A stretch of 64,000 nucleotides of DNA from Anaeramoeba flamelloides (Eukaryota > Metamonada > Anaeramoebidae). Both the position numbers and the translations under genes were made by a program. The notes under the pieces were generated by a model. It made no database searches, was not told where the DNA came from, and was given only the letters and a program-made list of their open reading frames with translations. The DNA is taken from assembly GCA_027625915.1 (NCBI GenBank), contig JANTQA010000048.1, forward strand, positions 3,844,001 through 3,908,000, given 5' to 3'. Of the stretch, positions 33,800-47,084 are shown piece by piece. Each line of letters starts with the position of its first letter. Within the stretch, counting starts at the first letter, position 1.

Positions 33800-35960
33800 T
33801 TTTTTTACCAAAGGTAATAGAGTAATTCTTTAACAATGATACTATTAAACTGGTAAAAAAAGTTGTTTATCAACTTTTTAGATATGAGTTCTCATTTTTA
33901 AAGAAGTTTCTTTTTATCAATTAAATTTTTAGTCAAAATATTTGATCCTTTTTGTTTGGAATTTTTGCATCCAAAAATAAAATACTAAATTTGCCAAAAC
34001 ATTTTTGTTTTGAAGAAAACTCATTTTTAGTAATTACTTAGGGTTTTTATGAGCAATAAAACCTCGAAAATTTAATCTTCTTTTGAACATAACAGTTAAA
34101 ATAAATCAAATAGTGATTCAATTGATGATCTCAAAAAAAAATGATCATTTCTTTTATTCACAAAAATTTTTCAAAATTTCAAGAAATTTAAAAGATTTAA
34201 AAATAATTTTTTCCAAATATTTAGAGTCTAAACAAGGATTTTTTAGTATTAAAATCAGTTATTTGATAATATTTTTTTTTTTTTTTTATTATTGTTATTG
34301 AGTTAGTTTGGATTTCTTTCTTTAAAAACCGTTAAAAAAATTAATCAATAATACAATAAACTCTATAGATATATTTAATCTTTGTGTTGTTAATTACTTA
34401 CTGAAAGAATTTAGATTCGATTATTATTTATTGATTAAAAAAAGTTTAAAACTAAAAGTCTTATTTCTTTTCGTTTTATAAGTTGAATTATAGTGCATTT
34501 TATAAAATATTTTGGGGGAATTTTAAATTGAAATTTTTGATTTTTTTTTGTTTAATAAAATGAAAAAGATATTGCTTTAAACTGTTTTATTTGAATAAAT
34601 ATCGATATTTTTTTTTCAAGTTCAAAATAAATATTGATTTTTTTTTGAGATTAAGTAGATTTTTTAAACTGAGATATTATAGAACTTAGTGGCTTCATTT
34701 TTAAAGTGTATTTTGCTACAAATCCATGTCAGACAATAATATTTCTTTCTCTATAAAAAGAAATAAATCTTTTAAAAAATATTTGGAAATATATTGAATT
34801 TAGAGTTTGAAAATTTGGAAAATATTAAAAACTGTTTAAAAATAATAATACAGTTTGGGAAAAAACCTTTATAAGTGGGTTTGATTCATATTGTAATTAA
34901 AATATTACTACATTTTTCAATTTTAAGATGAGGTAATTTTTTTTTAAATATTTGAAATTCAAATTTATTACAATATTGTTTTTATTTTACATATAATGAT
35001 TATGAAAGATTTTTTTTAAAAAAAAATTAAATTTTTTCTAATTTTTTACTTTGATAACTACAATTATAATAAACAATATTGGTTAATAAAATATCTTGAA
35101 TAAAAATTTTTTTTTTTGAAAATATTTAACAATTTTAGTTGAAAAATCCAATTTTCTAAGTTCTATAAATATTTTTTTTTATTTTGAATAGTAAAAAATA
35201 TGAAAATTATCTTCTTAAAGTTAAAAAGTCATTTTGTTATATTTTAAAAGTATTTTAAATATAGTGAATGTTTTTCAAATAGGTTATCAATTATTTGGGC
35301 TATTTAAAGAATTATTTATTCTATTAAATTGAAAAAAATTTTATTATTCTTGATTTTCCTTTAGGTTTTTTTTACTTTTTGAAATGTAAAGAAAATTTGA
35401 GAAATTTTCCGACTATTTCAAAAAGTAAAAAAAAAAACCTAGGACATTTTCCTTTGATTGTTTATTAATTTAAGTGATAAACCAAAAATTCGATAAATTT
35501 TCAGTTTATTTCAAAAAGTAAAAAAAAATCATCTGTTCCGTTTTTCAGATCTTTCAAAGAATTGAGTCTAATCTTGATTTTTACTCAATTCTTATAAATT
35601 CTGGAAAACCTAAGTACTCTACTGACACACTCAATATTTAACACCAGTTATTTTTTTCGGGTATTTGAGTTTTATTAGATGGGTAGAGAAATAACTATTA
35701 ATTATTATCTATTCAAAAAAAATATCCTAAAGTTGAATTTAACGAAAATTCATTGTCGCATCCATTTAAAAAATTTTTCAACCAAAAAAATATTTTTTTT
35801 TTTAACTAGAGACTTTTAAAAATCATTGTACTATTAATAATATATATACCATTCTCGAGATTTTTAAGAACTCTGATGTTAATTATATCCGGAATAAATT
35901 CGATTAACCAGGAGAAAATAATTATTAAAGTAAAAATTTGTTTAACTTGAAATTTTCAAT
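33800..35960 (-). mobile_element. Long repeat H, copy 2 (most complete)
   Basis: The low half (33800-35000) aligns with 5350-6580 and the high half (35090-35960) with 62340-63200, so the three copies define one repeat of at least 2.1 kb. Two AGGTTTTTTT hairpins (35363-35445, 35455-35530) and one CCAGAATTTAAAAG-type hairpin (35540-35612) sit inside. The minus frame near 34990-34700 keeps LPHLKIEK, like LPHLEIEN in copy 1. Probably a LINE 5' region. The plus ORF 34083-34301 has no support. Confidence 0.5.
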
Positions 35961-37749
35961 TTTATTTTTCTTACTCACTGCAGAAATAAATGATTTGCGA
36001 ATTTTTCATGTTTTTTTGATAAAATTGTGATTTTTTCATTAACTATGATACTTTTTTGGGTTACGAGCACAAGATTTGGGAAACTTAACCTAATATTTTC
36101 AATGTATTAAAAATCAACAAATTCCATTTAATAAACGATTGTGGATGTTTGGGTTTGTTTGAATTTGGAAAAATTATTTTCGATTTTCGTCTTGATATTT
36201 CTACTCAAAATCACCTTGTTTCTTTTTTAAATACAATAGAATGTTACCAAAGGCATTAAATATAAGATCCAATTATCTGACCCTTGGTACATACCAGAAA
36301 AGTATTATAGATAAAAAAAAAATCACATTTTTTTTATAATAAGAAAGAAAAATTCAGAAATTATTTTTACAATCGTTCACTACCCCCTTAGGTTCAATAC
36401 AAAATCACGCTTATGTACTTTACAATCTTTTCCACTTTTCAGACACTTACTTTAATGAAAATTAAGACACAATAAAAATCCCAAATGAAGGATCAAAATT
36501 CAAATTCTAGTTAAATAATTTGTAAAAAAAGAAATTCCAAAAAATGTACCTTAATTTGAGATTTTTTTTGCCTAAAATTTGGTTGAAAGTATATTTCTTA
36601 AAAGTGGAACTGGCTGAATTCAATAATTGGTTTTTCTTCACCCACCTCCTACTCCCCGAAGGCTTATCATAAATAAACTAGGCTGTGATGTACAGTGATT
36701 AAAATAATGCGTGCACAGCTACTATAATCCGTGTTTCAAAATAAAACCTGTGCTTTTTTTTCTTCTTGTTCCAAGGAAACACCCAATCTACTACCAAATA
36801 GTATACCTAAGTACATATCAATTTTGAAAGTAAACGTCTGGATATTATCAGTAAAATTTAAATTATGAATGTAATTTGTTTAACTTTTTCATAATAGTCT
36901 CAATTTTTCAGATTTTTCCAATTTTTTTTGAATGAGAAAAATTTTATTTTAAAATTTACTCTATTTTTTGAGATAAATGTTGCAATTTGATCCTTCATTT
37001 TTAGAATTTTTTTTTAAATAATAGAACTTTAAGAAACCACTACCATTCTTATTTAGGATTTATTGTTGGTTTCTTTTATCAGTTAGTGTATAGGTCTTCT
37101 ATAACAAAAAAACACGCATTTTAATTTTGAAACATGAATTAAATTTATTTGTTGACTTTATTTTGAGTACACAACTGAGTGTATTTAAAATTATTGTTGA
37201 ATTATTCCTTTTTTCTCTATAGATTAATCTTAACGATTCCATTACAAATTTTTAGGAACTTTAAATTTTCCGAATCATTTTCTTTCTAATGAATTGGGAG
37301 TGTCAGCCAATTCCCAACCCTTGGTAATCAAACATGATTTTGTACAATTGTTTTTGTTATAAATTAGACAACACTTGACTTTATGGAATAAGGTTTGGGT
37401 TTCAGAAAATAACAACTTATAATTAAGAATCAGATCAGTAAAATTTACAAATTTTCAAAAAATTTTCAATTTAAGAGGTTTAATTGATTTAAAGACAAAA
37501 GGGAAAATTTCAAAGCACTCTTAAATACCCATGATAGTCTTTGTCAAATTTCATTGGATAGTCCTCATAAAAAAATTGATCTTCTCTAATTTGCCAATTT
37601 TTTTTTAAACTTCAAGGATAGCCTCAATTCATTTATCTTTTGGACTTCATTTTAATTTGTTTGTACGTTAGAAAATCAAGTATCTTTTTTTCAATCAATC
37701 ATTTGTTTAATTTTTTATTTTTTGTAATTTTGATTTTTATTCAATTTCA
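35961..37749. other. Gene-free stretch upstream of the cyclin gene
   Basis: Contains MITE B copy 5 (36423-36616). The rest is AT-rich with no recognisable content; the cyclin promoter should be at its end. Confidence 0.35.
36423..36616. mobile_element. MITE family B, copy 5
   Basis: Starts CAATCTTTTCCACTTTTCAG after TA and ends CTTAAAAGTGGAACTGGCTG. Moderately decayed. Confidence 0.6.
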
Positions 37750-40700
37750 ATGAACCAACAAAACCAAGAAACTAAAAAGAATAAAAAGCTTTCATCAAAA
37801 AAAAGTTCCCGTTTTGAAGAAATGTGCCTTGTTGAGGAGAAAACAGTTGAAAAAAACGAAACAAAAACAAAAAAACTACAAAAAAACGAAGAAAAAGAAA
37901 CAAAGAAAAAGAAAAAAAACAAAAAAGAAAAAGAAAATAAAACAGAAAAAAATGATGTTGCAGTTCTTACCTTTAGCCAAAAGAAAATTCCATGTAAGTT
38001 CTTAAAAAACCACAATATTTCTTACTTTTATCAAATGTTTTTCTTTGTTTAAGGATTTTTATCAAAAAAAAAAAATCAGTTTTTCTCCTTAAGCGTCAAG
38101 TCACTTCCCCTGAATTTGTTCCACACTCAAGGGGTGACTTGAAACTAAAAAAGGGTAATGTGAAATTTCACTTCTCTTGATTGACAAAATCCAAATAAAA
38201 AAAAAATTTCGAGAATCTATGGGGAAAAAATTCAATTAAAAAAAAATTCAAAGAGGATCTACTTGACGAAAATTCAATTAAATTAAAAAAAATCACAGAA
38301 TTCAAATAACAAGGAAAAAAATCATAGGATCTCAGTTTCAAAAATTCAATTTAATAAAAAAATTTAAAAGTACAATCAGATTACAAAAGATCAAAAAAAC
38401 AAAAAAAGAATTCATAGTATCTTCAAATAACAATTAAAAAACAAAAAAAATTTCAAGATCCTCAAATGACAAAAATAAAATACATAAAAAAAAGTTTAAA
38501 GAAATCTCAATTCCAAAAAATCAAATTTTTAAAAAAAATTCAACCTTTTCCAGTTTTCTATACCCAAATGCTTAAATTTCTTTAATTGAAACAAATTGTT
38601 TTCTTTCCATACAAAATCAATTTAAATTGATTTAATCTAATTTGTGGTTATTTTATAACCACCTGTATTTGACAGATAAAGGATTTTGTGACATTCTTGA
38701 GATCAAAATAACTCACTTGGGAAATGAAAAAAAAAAAATTCAAGATCTCAAAAAATGCCAAAAAAACTTACTTCAAAACTAACACAGTTGTTTTCAAATT
38801 ATAAATCATAAAGATTTAAATTAGAAATTGAGTTTCTCTCTTTGGAGATTTTTTCTAAGGATGTATTCGTTTTTTTCATTTTTGGTTTTTAGAATTTGAT
38901 CGTACACCATAGGTTGGTTTTGTTTTTAAATGATATTAGGTACCGATAATAAAAATTACTAAAATTTTTTCAACAATTTTCTTTCCTTCATAATGACTCA
39001 AGCCTTGAGCACATTTTTTTAATTCGAAAAAATGATCATAAATGATTCAAAAAGGGTACTTTTCTTTAAAAAGGATACAGGCTTTGAAAAGAGATCTCTT
39101 TTGATTATATAAATTGGTAAAATTCGGTTGTTTAACAAGCATAAATGAATTAAATATTAATAATTGAAAAGATTAGAAATAAACTTTTATCCCTTTAAAT
39201 TTTAAATACCAGTGCTTCAGGCTTTGTGAATTCTATGATTTCTTTCATTATATTTAAAAACTTTCACTTTTCTTCCAGTTACTGATAAATTCAAAAAAAA
39301 TTAAAATAATTTTTAGTTCAACACAAGTGTCAATATGGAATGTTGTACAAAATAGAGTTTTTACAATTTTCAAGATATATAAAGAATTCCATACAATTAT
39401 CCAAATTTTGGCCATAGTAAATATAATATCTGATTATGCTAATAGACTAATAATAATTTTAATCACAAAATCGTTTGGTAAAATACCAATACTTTCATTT
39501 GAAAAATCATTTTTTTAAAAAATTGAAAGATTGATATTCACCAAACAATTTTATATTGAAAATTCCAATAAGTTCAAAAATCAAAACGGATGCTTCGTTT
39601 ACTATAACCAGAGATTTGTTAGTAATTGCACGGAACTCTTTATTTAACTCGAAAATTGTAAAAACTATATTTTTTACACACCCATATTTACACTTGTGAA
39701 TTTGCATTTTTATAAATCTTATAACTCTACTTTTAAAACAGTTATTGACAGAGAATAATTAAAAAAAAAAACTAATTTTACAAAGCTTATTAACACTTAA
39801 AAGAATAAAATGCATTATCCAAACTAGTGTAGTAAAAAAATTATAAAATAAAAAACGAAACAAAAATTTTAAATGACATTTATTTGAATTTATCAGTATT
39901 AATCAGAAAAACAAATCTGAACTTGTTAAACCCCCATAACCCAAAGAATTCAAATTGAACAAAAAAGTCATGGCGGTTTTAAAAAAAATGAGGTACAGTA
40001 GTTTTAAAGACCACTACTAAAACTGGTAAAAAGAGTGTCTCAAATAGTTTGAGTAACACTCTTAAAACTTTTATTACTCACTTTAACCAAGATGGATGTA
40101 TTTTTAAATTCCATTTTATTTTTTGATTTTTTTTTACATTTCGTTTAATATTACTGATTGAACATTTTAAATTTTTTTTTCTTTTAAAAGTGATATAGAC
40201 TCTTTTACTGTTATAAAACACTTAACTAAATGGAAAATATTTTTCAAATTTTTTTAAAAAACATATTTTACATTTTAAATAATATAAATATAAATTCAAA
40301 CTAAAATTATTTGAATCTAAAAAAGCGCCAAGAAAAAAGAAACCTGAAAATCCATTATTTTTAGATGAAGAAAAAGTAAAAAAGCCAAAATTAATACATA
40401 AGATCCAAAAAAAACATACTCCTTTACAACGCTTTTCGTCTCTGGGTGATGAATTAAATAAATTATCAAAAGAGGGATCAATTGTTTCTCCAAAAAAAAC
40501 TTTCGTTTTAAAATGTGTTTCAAAGGCTCTTAAAAAATTAGTTCTTACAGAAGAAGAAGAAGAAAACTACAAATTGCATGAATTTTACGCAATCTTTGAC
40601 GAATCAAAACAAGAAAAAAAAGTTTGTATTTTCTTTTTTTCCAAATATTTTTTTATTCTGTTGTAAAATAAATTAATTGATCTGATATATTGAAACAACC

Positions 40701-43700
40701 ATTTTAAAAAAGTTAGTACTTTTTTTTTATTTTTTTTGATTTTGTCAGGATTAAAACTTTTTGAAAGTTTTCTGTTTTTAATAAAGTGTGAACCATTTTT
40801 TTAAAAATTGTTTTTCTTCCTACTTCCCAACCTCTACACCACATTTATAGATTGAGTTTTCACTTTTTTAAAATATAAAACTTCAAAAAAATTTTAAAAG
40901 ATTGCTCACTTTTTTAAAAACAGCTGTACACAAATTGAGATCAAAATTAATATAAATTTTTTTAATCATTTTTCCAAAAAAAAATCACATTCTTAAAAAG
41001 AATTCGCGTATTATCAAAAAGAAAAGAAAAAATTTACTAATATTGACAAAAACAATCATATTCCATAAAAACCAGAGAAAAGGCAGAAATAATTTCATTT
41101 CAAAAACATAAAATTCAAAAATAAACAAAATAATATAAACATAAAAAAGTTTGTAGAATTTGCCAATTACATAATTATGAAAAAAAATCATATTCTTTTT
41201 TACTTTCTAATTATCAATTATTAATTTTATTTTATGATCATCATTCTCATATTTTTTCTAATTTTCATACATAATTCTTATAGATATTCCCATCCATCGA
41301 TTATCAAGTACCAGTTGAAGAGGAGATCTACCAATTTCTCTATGACATCTCACTAAGTATTGATGTAAAGAAAATCAACTTTAAATAATATTAAAGGTTT
41401 AAATAATATCATTTCTTATTTTTACTTATATTATGTTCCATTACAACGAATTTATATTATATATTAATCATGTATAGCTGCACCCTGAATCCTTTATTTT
41501 GATGCTTGTTTATATTGAGAGGATGATTAAAAAAACTGGAAGCGAATGGGGAATTCCTTTGGCTCTAACAAGTAAAACTTGGAAAAGAATTGTTTTGGTA
41601 ACATTACTTTGTGGGTTTAAAAGTTTGTAGATTACATTTATTTTTTCATTTTTTTCCGAAAAAAATATTATTTAATTTAATTGGATCTTTAAAAAAAAAA
41701 ACATAGTTACATTATCAAAAAATTATTTTTTGAACATGTGATAAGTATGCTATATATGAGCTATAAGCTAAATTTCAAAAATAGGGGCAGATTTTTCATC
41801 CTAAAAAAATTTGTTTAATTGTTTTTAATTTGAAAAATAATGTATTTTACTAATTTTTTTGGAGATAATAACCAAAACAGATTAATAAATAAAAATATAG
41901 TGTAATCACTTTATTTTTTGAAATGTAAATGAAAAAAGAAAAAAATATTAAAAAAAAAGTTTGCCCCTAATTTTGAAATTTGGTTTATATATATATATAT
42001 ATATATATTTAACTCAAAATTTTTATTTGTAAAGATTTCAAGTATATAATTCTAGACAACTACTCATAAGAAAGTGATTGTTTCACTAAAAACCTTCGGA
42101 TGACATTGTAGTCACCGTGAAAATATTTTAGGAAATCCTGTAATTAGGCAAAGTTTTAAAATTTTCTGATCTTCTTATTTCCAATTCTCACAAAGTAAAA
42201 TAAGAAGCATTTTAATAACAAAATCTACTTTAAAAATGTTAAAGTTATTTTAAAAGATTTTAACCAATTGTTTTACTAAGATGTTAATCTTGTAAATCCA
42301 TAAAGATCGCCGCGCTCAAGGATTTAAGACATTGGAAAATTAATTTGGTTCAAGGAACACAATTATTTGTTCAAAAGACCAGAAAGAAAAAAGTCGATAA
42401 ATTTTCCCTTACAGTTTGGAAATTGAATGAATTCTCTTTCTGTGTTGGAAAATAATTCCTAAAACCAAACAGTGTTTTTGGTTTTGATTCAAAAGAAATC
42501 AATATCATTTTTCAAAAAATTAAAAACATTTGGTCTCTTTTTTTCAAAGAAAAAAGGAGAAAATACCATTTATACAAGATTTTGAAAATGAGAAAAAAAC
42601 CTATTTACAAATCTTTGAACTTTGAAAAAAAAAAAAAATTTATTTTACGGCGTAAAGTCAAGAATGTTAATTTTTAGAGGAATGCTCAAAATAAGTCACT
42701 GTTAAGAACTCTCAATAGATACGGGTTTTATGTTTGATCCCATTCTGATGTTTCTTAACAAGCATGAAATAAAAGGGGAGATAGGGACTTATTGAAAAGT
42801 TGGTTGATCTAGTTTGTCACTGTGGGATTTTAAACCAAGTTTTATCCTTAATGGAGAAACTGTAAAATTTAACTTTAATGTTTTACAATAACTCCATTGA
42901 GAGAAAAAGAAGCTTTGAAAAACTAGTTATTCAAAGTACTATTAAAAACAACAAATTAGTTTTTTTGGTTTCATATGTTTGTTTATTGTTTTGTAGAGTT
43001 AGATCCCGAGTTGAAAAAAATAGCATCTCATATTGTTTCATTTGTTCAAAAATCACCTTTTATAATTCTTTGTTTTGAATCTCCTTCCAGACTCAAAATA
43101 TTGAGCTTGTTCTAGTGTTAAGATGATATTCATTGTCTTTCTTCGAACTCCTCAATACCATCTTATATCACTTTAAATAATTTCATATTTCTCATTCTTC
43201 CAGGCCAAACACATAACAAAACAAAGTGATTATTTCTAAATCGAACCAATAAACAACATTATAAATTTTAAAAGTGTTTTAAAATGTTGATTGAAACATG
43301 TTAAAACATTAATAACAACATCTTATACATGATAAAAAAAATGAACAAATTAATGCAACATTTTTTTTTTTTTGTCATAAAAAAAGTTATAAAAATTATA
43401 ATATTTTATGTTATTTTAAATAAGTGTAAAAAAAAGACCTAATAAATATTATAATTTAACAATTTTCTTTTTTTTTTTGAAAAAAAAAAAACGATTTATA
43501 CACACTATTACTTATTATAAATGGTCAGATTGGTAAAAAGTGCTGTTAGGTTCTTATATTTTTTTTTTTATTTTAGAAATCGAAAGAAATTTAATGAATT
43601 TTTCTTCTTATTTTCAAAAGGAATATAAATTAAAAGGTAGTTATTTAATTACTATAATTTTTTTTTTCATTTGCTTTTAACCCTTGTTATTTTTTGCATT

Positions 43701-44904
43701 AACTTTTTCTTTTTTATTTTCAAGTCATTCGTACTGTTGTGTTTCAGTATCTTATATATTATCAAGTAATCAGTTGATCTTTTTTCGATGTAACTTTTCT
43801 TCCAAATAAAAATAATTCAGCAAGATTCAAAAAATGGAAAAAAAATAAAAATTGTCTTTATTAATTACTTAATCTCGATTACAATTTTTTTTTCTTTTTT
43901 TCTTCATTCTGGGTATTAATATTTAGACACTTCCTTCTATTTTAGAAAACTAAATTGAATTTAAAATACTTTTAATTACTGTTTCTATATATAAGGTAGT
44001 TCCAAAAAAGTGGGGCATTTTTTTTTACATTTCATAAAAAATAATCTTTTTTAGTGATGGTAATCATTAATAAACTATACCAAATTAAGTTTAATATTTA
44101 TACCGATTGAACCAACCACTTATCTAATTCAAAACATGTTAGTTGAAATATACTCGAAAAATGAAAAAAAAAATAGTACTTTTTTTGGTTAAAACAATGT
44201 ACGACCAATTTCAATAAAAAACCGGAAATATGGAAAGGTCACAAATGATTTTTTAAACATGAAAACTCAATTATATGTTTTTAATTATATTGTAAATTTT
44301 GTTGAGATTATACAAGTTATGAAAATGATTTTTTCGATCAAAAAGAAAATAATAAACACCAATTTTCACACATAAAAAATATCAGATAAAATCGAGATCA
44401 GAAATTTTAATAAATTTTATTTATGCAATGCAATACTAAGAAACAAATTGAATTATTATCAAGAATCTATAAATGACGGTTAATGATTATATATATTTAA
44501 ATACTTTTTTGAAGAATTGTTTTACATAAATATATTTTAAAATAAATTTGCCCCACTTTCTTGGTAATAGCTTACACTCTTTGAATCAGAAGAAACATAA
44601 TTAGTCACTTTAAATTCTCTCATTAGCAAACTAAGTGATTTTTCGAAAAAAAAACTCTCAAAATATGTGTTTTTCTCTCTTTTTTTTTCTTTTTGTAAAC
44701 TAAATTAAGTTTCAAATACTTCTAATTGTTGTGTCTAGTTTGGAATTTCTTTGAATTGGAAGTCACGGATTTAGTCACTTTAAAATTCTCTCTTTTCCGG
44801 GTATCAAGTGTTTTATGTTTTTTTATGACATTTAACCCTTAACAATAAAACCAAAACTTTCAAAATAGAGACACCTTATTGACACTTGTTCAGATCTCAA
44901 AAAA

Positions 44905-44943
<39 letters not shown>

Positions 44944-45435
44944 AAGAAAAATATCTTATTTAATCTTTCTTTTATCCTTTTTTCGAATAATCATTAAATA
45001 TAATAGTATGGCAAGATGTGCCCATATGGAATGTTGATTTTACTTGTGTTAATGACAATCTAAGGGTGAGTGATTTAAATGAACTTGAAGGTATTGTTTT
45101 AACTTTTTTGGAATTTGATGTCAGTGTTAATAAGGCAACTTATACAAAATATTATATCGAACTCAGTAATTTAATCCCTTCAAAAGACATGGACTTTCCT
45201 TTTTTACCGCTGGATGAAAAAATGGAAAATAAATTAATGGTAATATTTTTTAGTTTCTTTTTAAATTTAAGCAATACTCTATTAATTCTTTCTTACTTTT
45301 CTTTTTTTTTTTTTTTTTTGTACCTTTAAATAGGAAATTAATCGCAAAAGTAAAATTAAAGAAAATAGGAAAAAAATGAATAAATTAAGATCTTATCAAA
45401 GTTCAAACATAATATTGGTCAAAAATGAAAAGTAA
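37750..45435 (+). CDS. Cyclin Y-type cyclin (6 exons over 7.7 kb)
   Basis: Exons 37750-37993, 40326-40621, 41284-41364, 41478-41622, 45007-45239 and 45334-45435 give 367 codons with the stop (366 aa). All junctions are GT/AG and phase-consistent. Introns are 2332, 662, 113, 3384 and 94 nt. The N-terminal 130 residues are Lys/Glu-rich. From about residue 125 the protein follows cyclin Y: KTFVLKCVSKALKKL.., YAIFDESK, IYQFLYDIS, SFILMLVYIERMI, TSKTWKRIVLVTLLCGFKIW, QDVPIWNVDF, VSDLNELEGIVLTFLEFDVS and TYTKYYIELSNL, in that order. Human CCNY has ANWKRIVLGAILLASKVW and WNVDY..EDMNELERQFLELL..FNI at the same places. Cyclin Y activates CDK14/16-like (PFTAIRE/PCTAIRE) kinases; that partner is inferred. 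The N-terminal myristoylation glycine of animal cyclin Y is absent. Confidence 0.85.
37994..40325 (+). other. Intron 1 of the cyclin gene (2.3 kb) with element D
   Basis: Donor GTAAGTTC after ..QKKIP; acceptor CTAAAAAAG before CGCCAAG, giving Ser (T|CG) and PRKKKPENP. The intron carries D copy 2 (39322-39698). The rest shows poly-A-rich tracts only. Confidence 0.7.
39322..39698. mobile_element. MITE family D, copy 2
   Basis: CACAAGTGTCAATATGGAAT at the left and CATATTTACACTTGTG at the right, with long complementary arms and AA on both sides as a possible 2-bp duplication. Matches 9170-9541 in the same order. The ORFs 39327-39518 and 39507-39707 read through its arms and are not genes. Confidence 0.75.
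41762..41989. mobile_element. MITE family I
   Basis: TIRs of about 24 bp: TATAAGCTAAATTTCAAAAA then TAGGGGCA on the left, mirrored by TGCCCCTAATTTTGAAATTT then GGTTTATA on the right, in a TA-rich setting. About 228 bp, no ORF. Only one copy is seen. Confidence 0.6.
42050..43200. other. Less AT-rich block inside intron 4; possible decayed gene
   Basis: Composition is nearer to coding than to intron. The plus frame 42294-42449 reads KIAALKDLRHWKINLVQGTQ.. to a stop, and 42878-43078 is a 66-codon ORF. Neither joins the cyclin in phase, and the direct exon 4-5 junction is already good. It may be a decayed inserted host gene. No family is recognised. Confidence 0.25.
43993..44572. mobile_element. 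MITE family C, copy 2 (uninterrupted)
   Basis: Ends AAGGTAGTTCCAAAAAAGTGG and CCACTTTCTTGGTAATAGCTT, with TA next to each. Shows the empty site for the element D insertion seen in copy 1. Confidence 0.75.
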
Positions 45436-46361
45436 TTTTCAAACAAAAAACAAATATCAAAATCTTGTGTAAAGCAAGTAATATTTTTTTACTTTATTTG
45501 ATTTGATTTGTAATTTTGTTGATTTTTTTTGATTTGGAAAATTTTTTCAAACAAGATAAAATTATCATTGAATATTAATATTCCATTAATGTTCAAAAAA
45601 AAAATGTTTTGGGTTGTTGGTCAAAAACTTCAATAATAACCATATTCGTTTCGTTTCATTTTATTTTTTTTTAATCTTTTTATTTTGTATTATAATAATT
45701 ATAACAAAAATTTAATCTTATACCTAGATACACCATTTATTTTTTAATCGTTTAATATCATTTGAATTCTTTTGTAATTGTTATATCCAATCCCTGTTAT
45801 CTTTTGTGATATATTTTAAATATTATATAAACCATTTTCCAGTCAAAGAGACCCAGTTGTAGGGAGTGGATTTCATGTGTTTTAAAGGGATTTGAATGGA
45901 TATTAGAAGAAAAAAAATTTATTTTGGAAATTTCCAAATTGAAATCATTTTTTCACTTTTTTTTTTTTGATTTTTTTTTTTTTTTAACCTAATTCATTTG
46001 TAAATTTTTTTTTTTATTGCAAGATCTGTAGTCATTTGGTAAAAACATGTTATTTTAATGTTACTGAAACAGTGAAAATGATTGTTGAGAAAAAAAGATC
46101 TTGATTTCTATTTGGAATTTTATTTGGATCTTAAATTGAAGATTAAAATGAACATTGTTGTTTTTCTCAATAGGGCTTTCCAGAAGAATTTTAGTTTTTC
46201 TAATTTTAAGAAAATCTATTGATTGATTATATTTACTTCTTACGTATACCAACTATCCTGTGATGGATATTATTCTTGTTAATTTTTATTTTTTCTTCAA
46301 AGTTCAATAAAAAAAAAAATTGATATTTGAAAAAACTACTGTGTCACTTTGGCTGAAACAA

Positions 46362-46407
<46 letters not shown>

Positions 46408-46431
46408 GGAACAAATCATAATTATTATAAT
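45436..46431. other. Gene-free spacer
   Basis: 3' flank of the cyclin gene. AT-rich, with a (TA)n run at about 46367-46404. Nothing else. Confidence 0.35.
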
Positions 46432-46635
46432 CAGTTCCACTTTTAAGACACAAACTTTTGAGGAAATTTAAGGTACAAAAAAATCCCAAATTAAGGCATA
46501 TTTTTTGGAATTTTTTTTGGAATTTTTTTTTTCACAAATTATTTTATTCAAATTTGAATTATGTGTATTAAAACGAGATTTTTTTTGAATCTTAAATTTC
46601 GTTCAAAGTTTGTACCTTAAAAACGAAACTGACTG
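46432..46635. mobile_element. MITE family B, copy 6
   Basis: TCAGTTCCACTTTTAAGACAC at the left and TACCTTAAAAACGAAACTGA at the right end, followed by CTG and TA. Close to copies 3 and 7. Confidence 0.7.
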
Positions 46636-47084
46636 TATATTATAAGTTTGGGGAATGGATTTTGGTGAATTGTTTAATGGTTTGTTATCTTGTGTTTTTT
46701 ATTAATGATTGTAATAGGATTGTAGAAAATAGCTATTTTGAAGAATAAGTTTTCGTTGTAAAAGTTAAAATAACAATTTAAAGATTTAAGTTTTATTTTA
46801 CGAATCTTTAAAATATTTATTAAAGTAATAAAATAAAAATTAGATTAAATGCAATTTTCAAAGTCAAGAAAAGAACAGAAAAACTAGATTTATTTTCTCT
46901 ATTTTATAAAAAATCATTATATAGCTAGTAGTTTCATTTTAAAACTATTACTTGTTGTATTGATTTAGGGAAAATTATTACTTATCAGCTTTGGTCAAAT
47001 TTCAAAATTGGTAATATTCTCTCATTTTCAAAAACTATCTATTTATTGAAAAATATTGACTGTGGGTTATTAAAAAACCCTGTT

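Larger units (their letters stand above)
41623..45006 (+). other. Intron 4 of the cyclin gene (3.4 kb) with transposons
   Basis: Donor GTTTGTAG after ..GGG TTT AAA A; acceptor AAATATAATAG before TATGGCAAG. Phase 1, giving Ile then WQDVPIWN. Holds MITE I (41762-41989), a less AT-rich block (42050-43200), MITE C copy 2 (43993-44572) and a 30-base A run near 44905. Confidence 0.7.

Noticed and set aside
37737-38015. 92-codon minus ORF rich in Phe and Ser
   Set aside because: Antisense of the Lys-rich first cyclin exon.
39327-39707. ORFs 39327-39518 (+) and 39507-39707 (-)
   Set aside because: They read through the two arms of the palindromic element D and are mirror images of one another.
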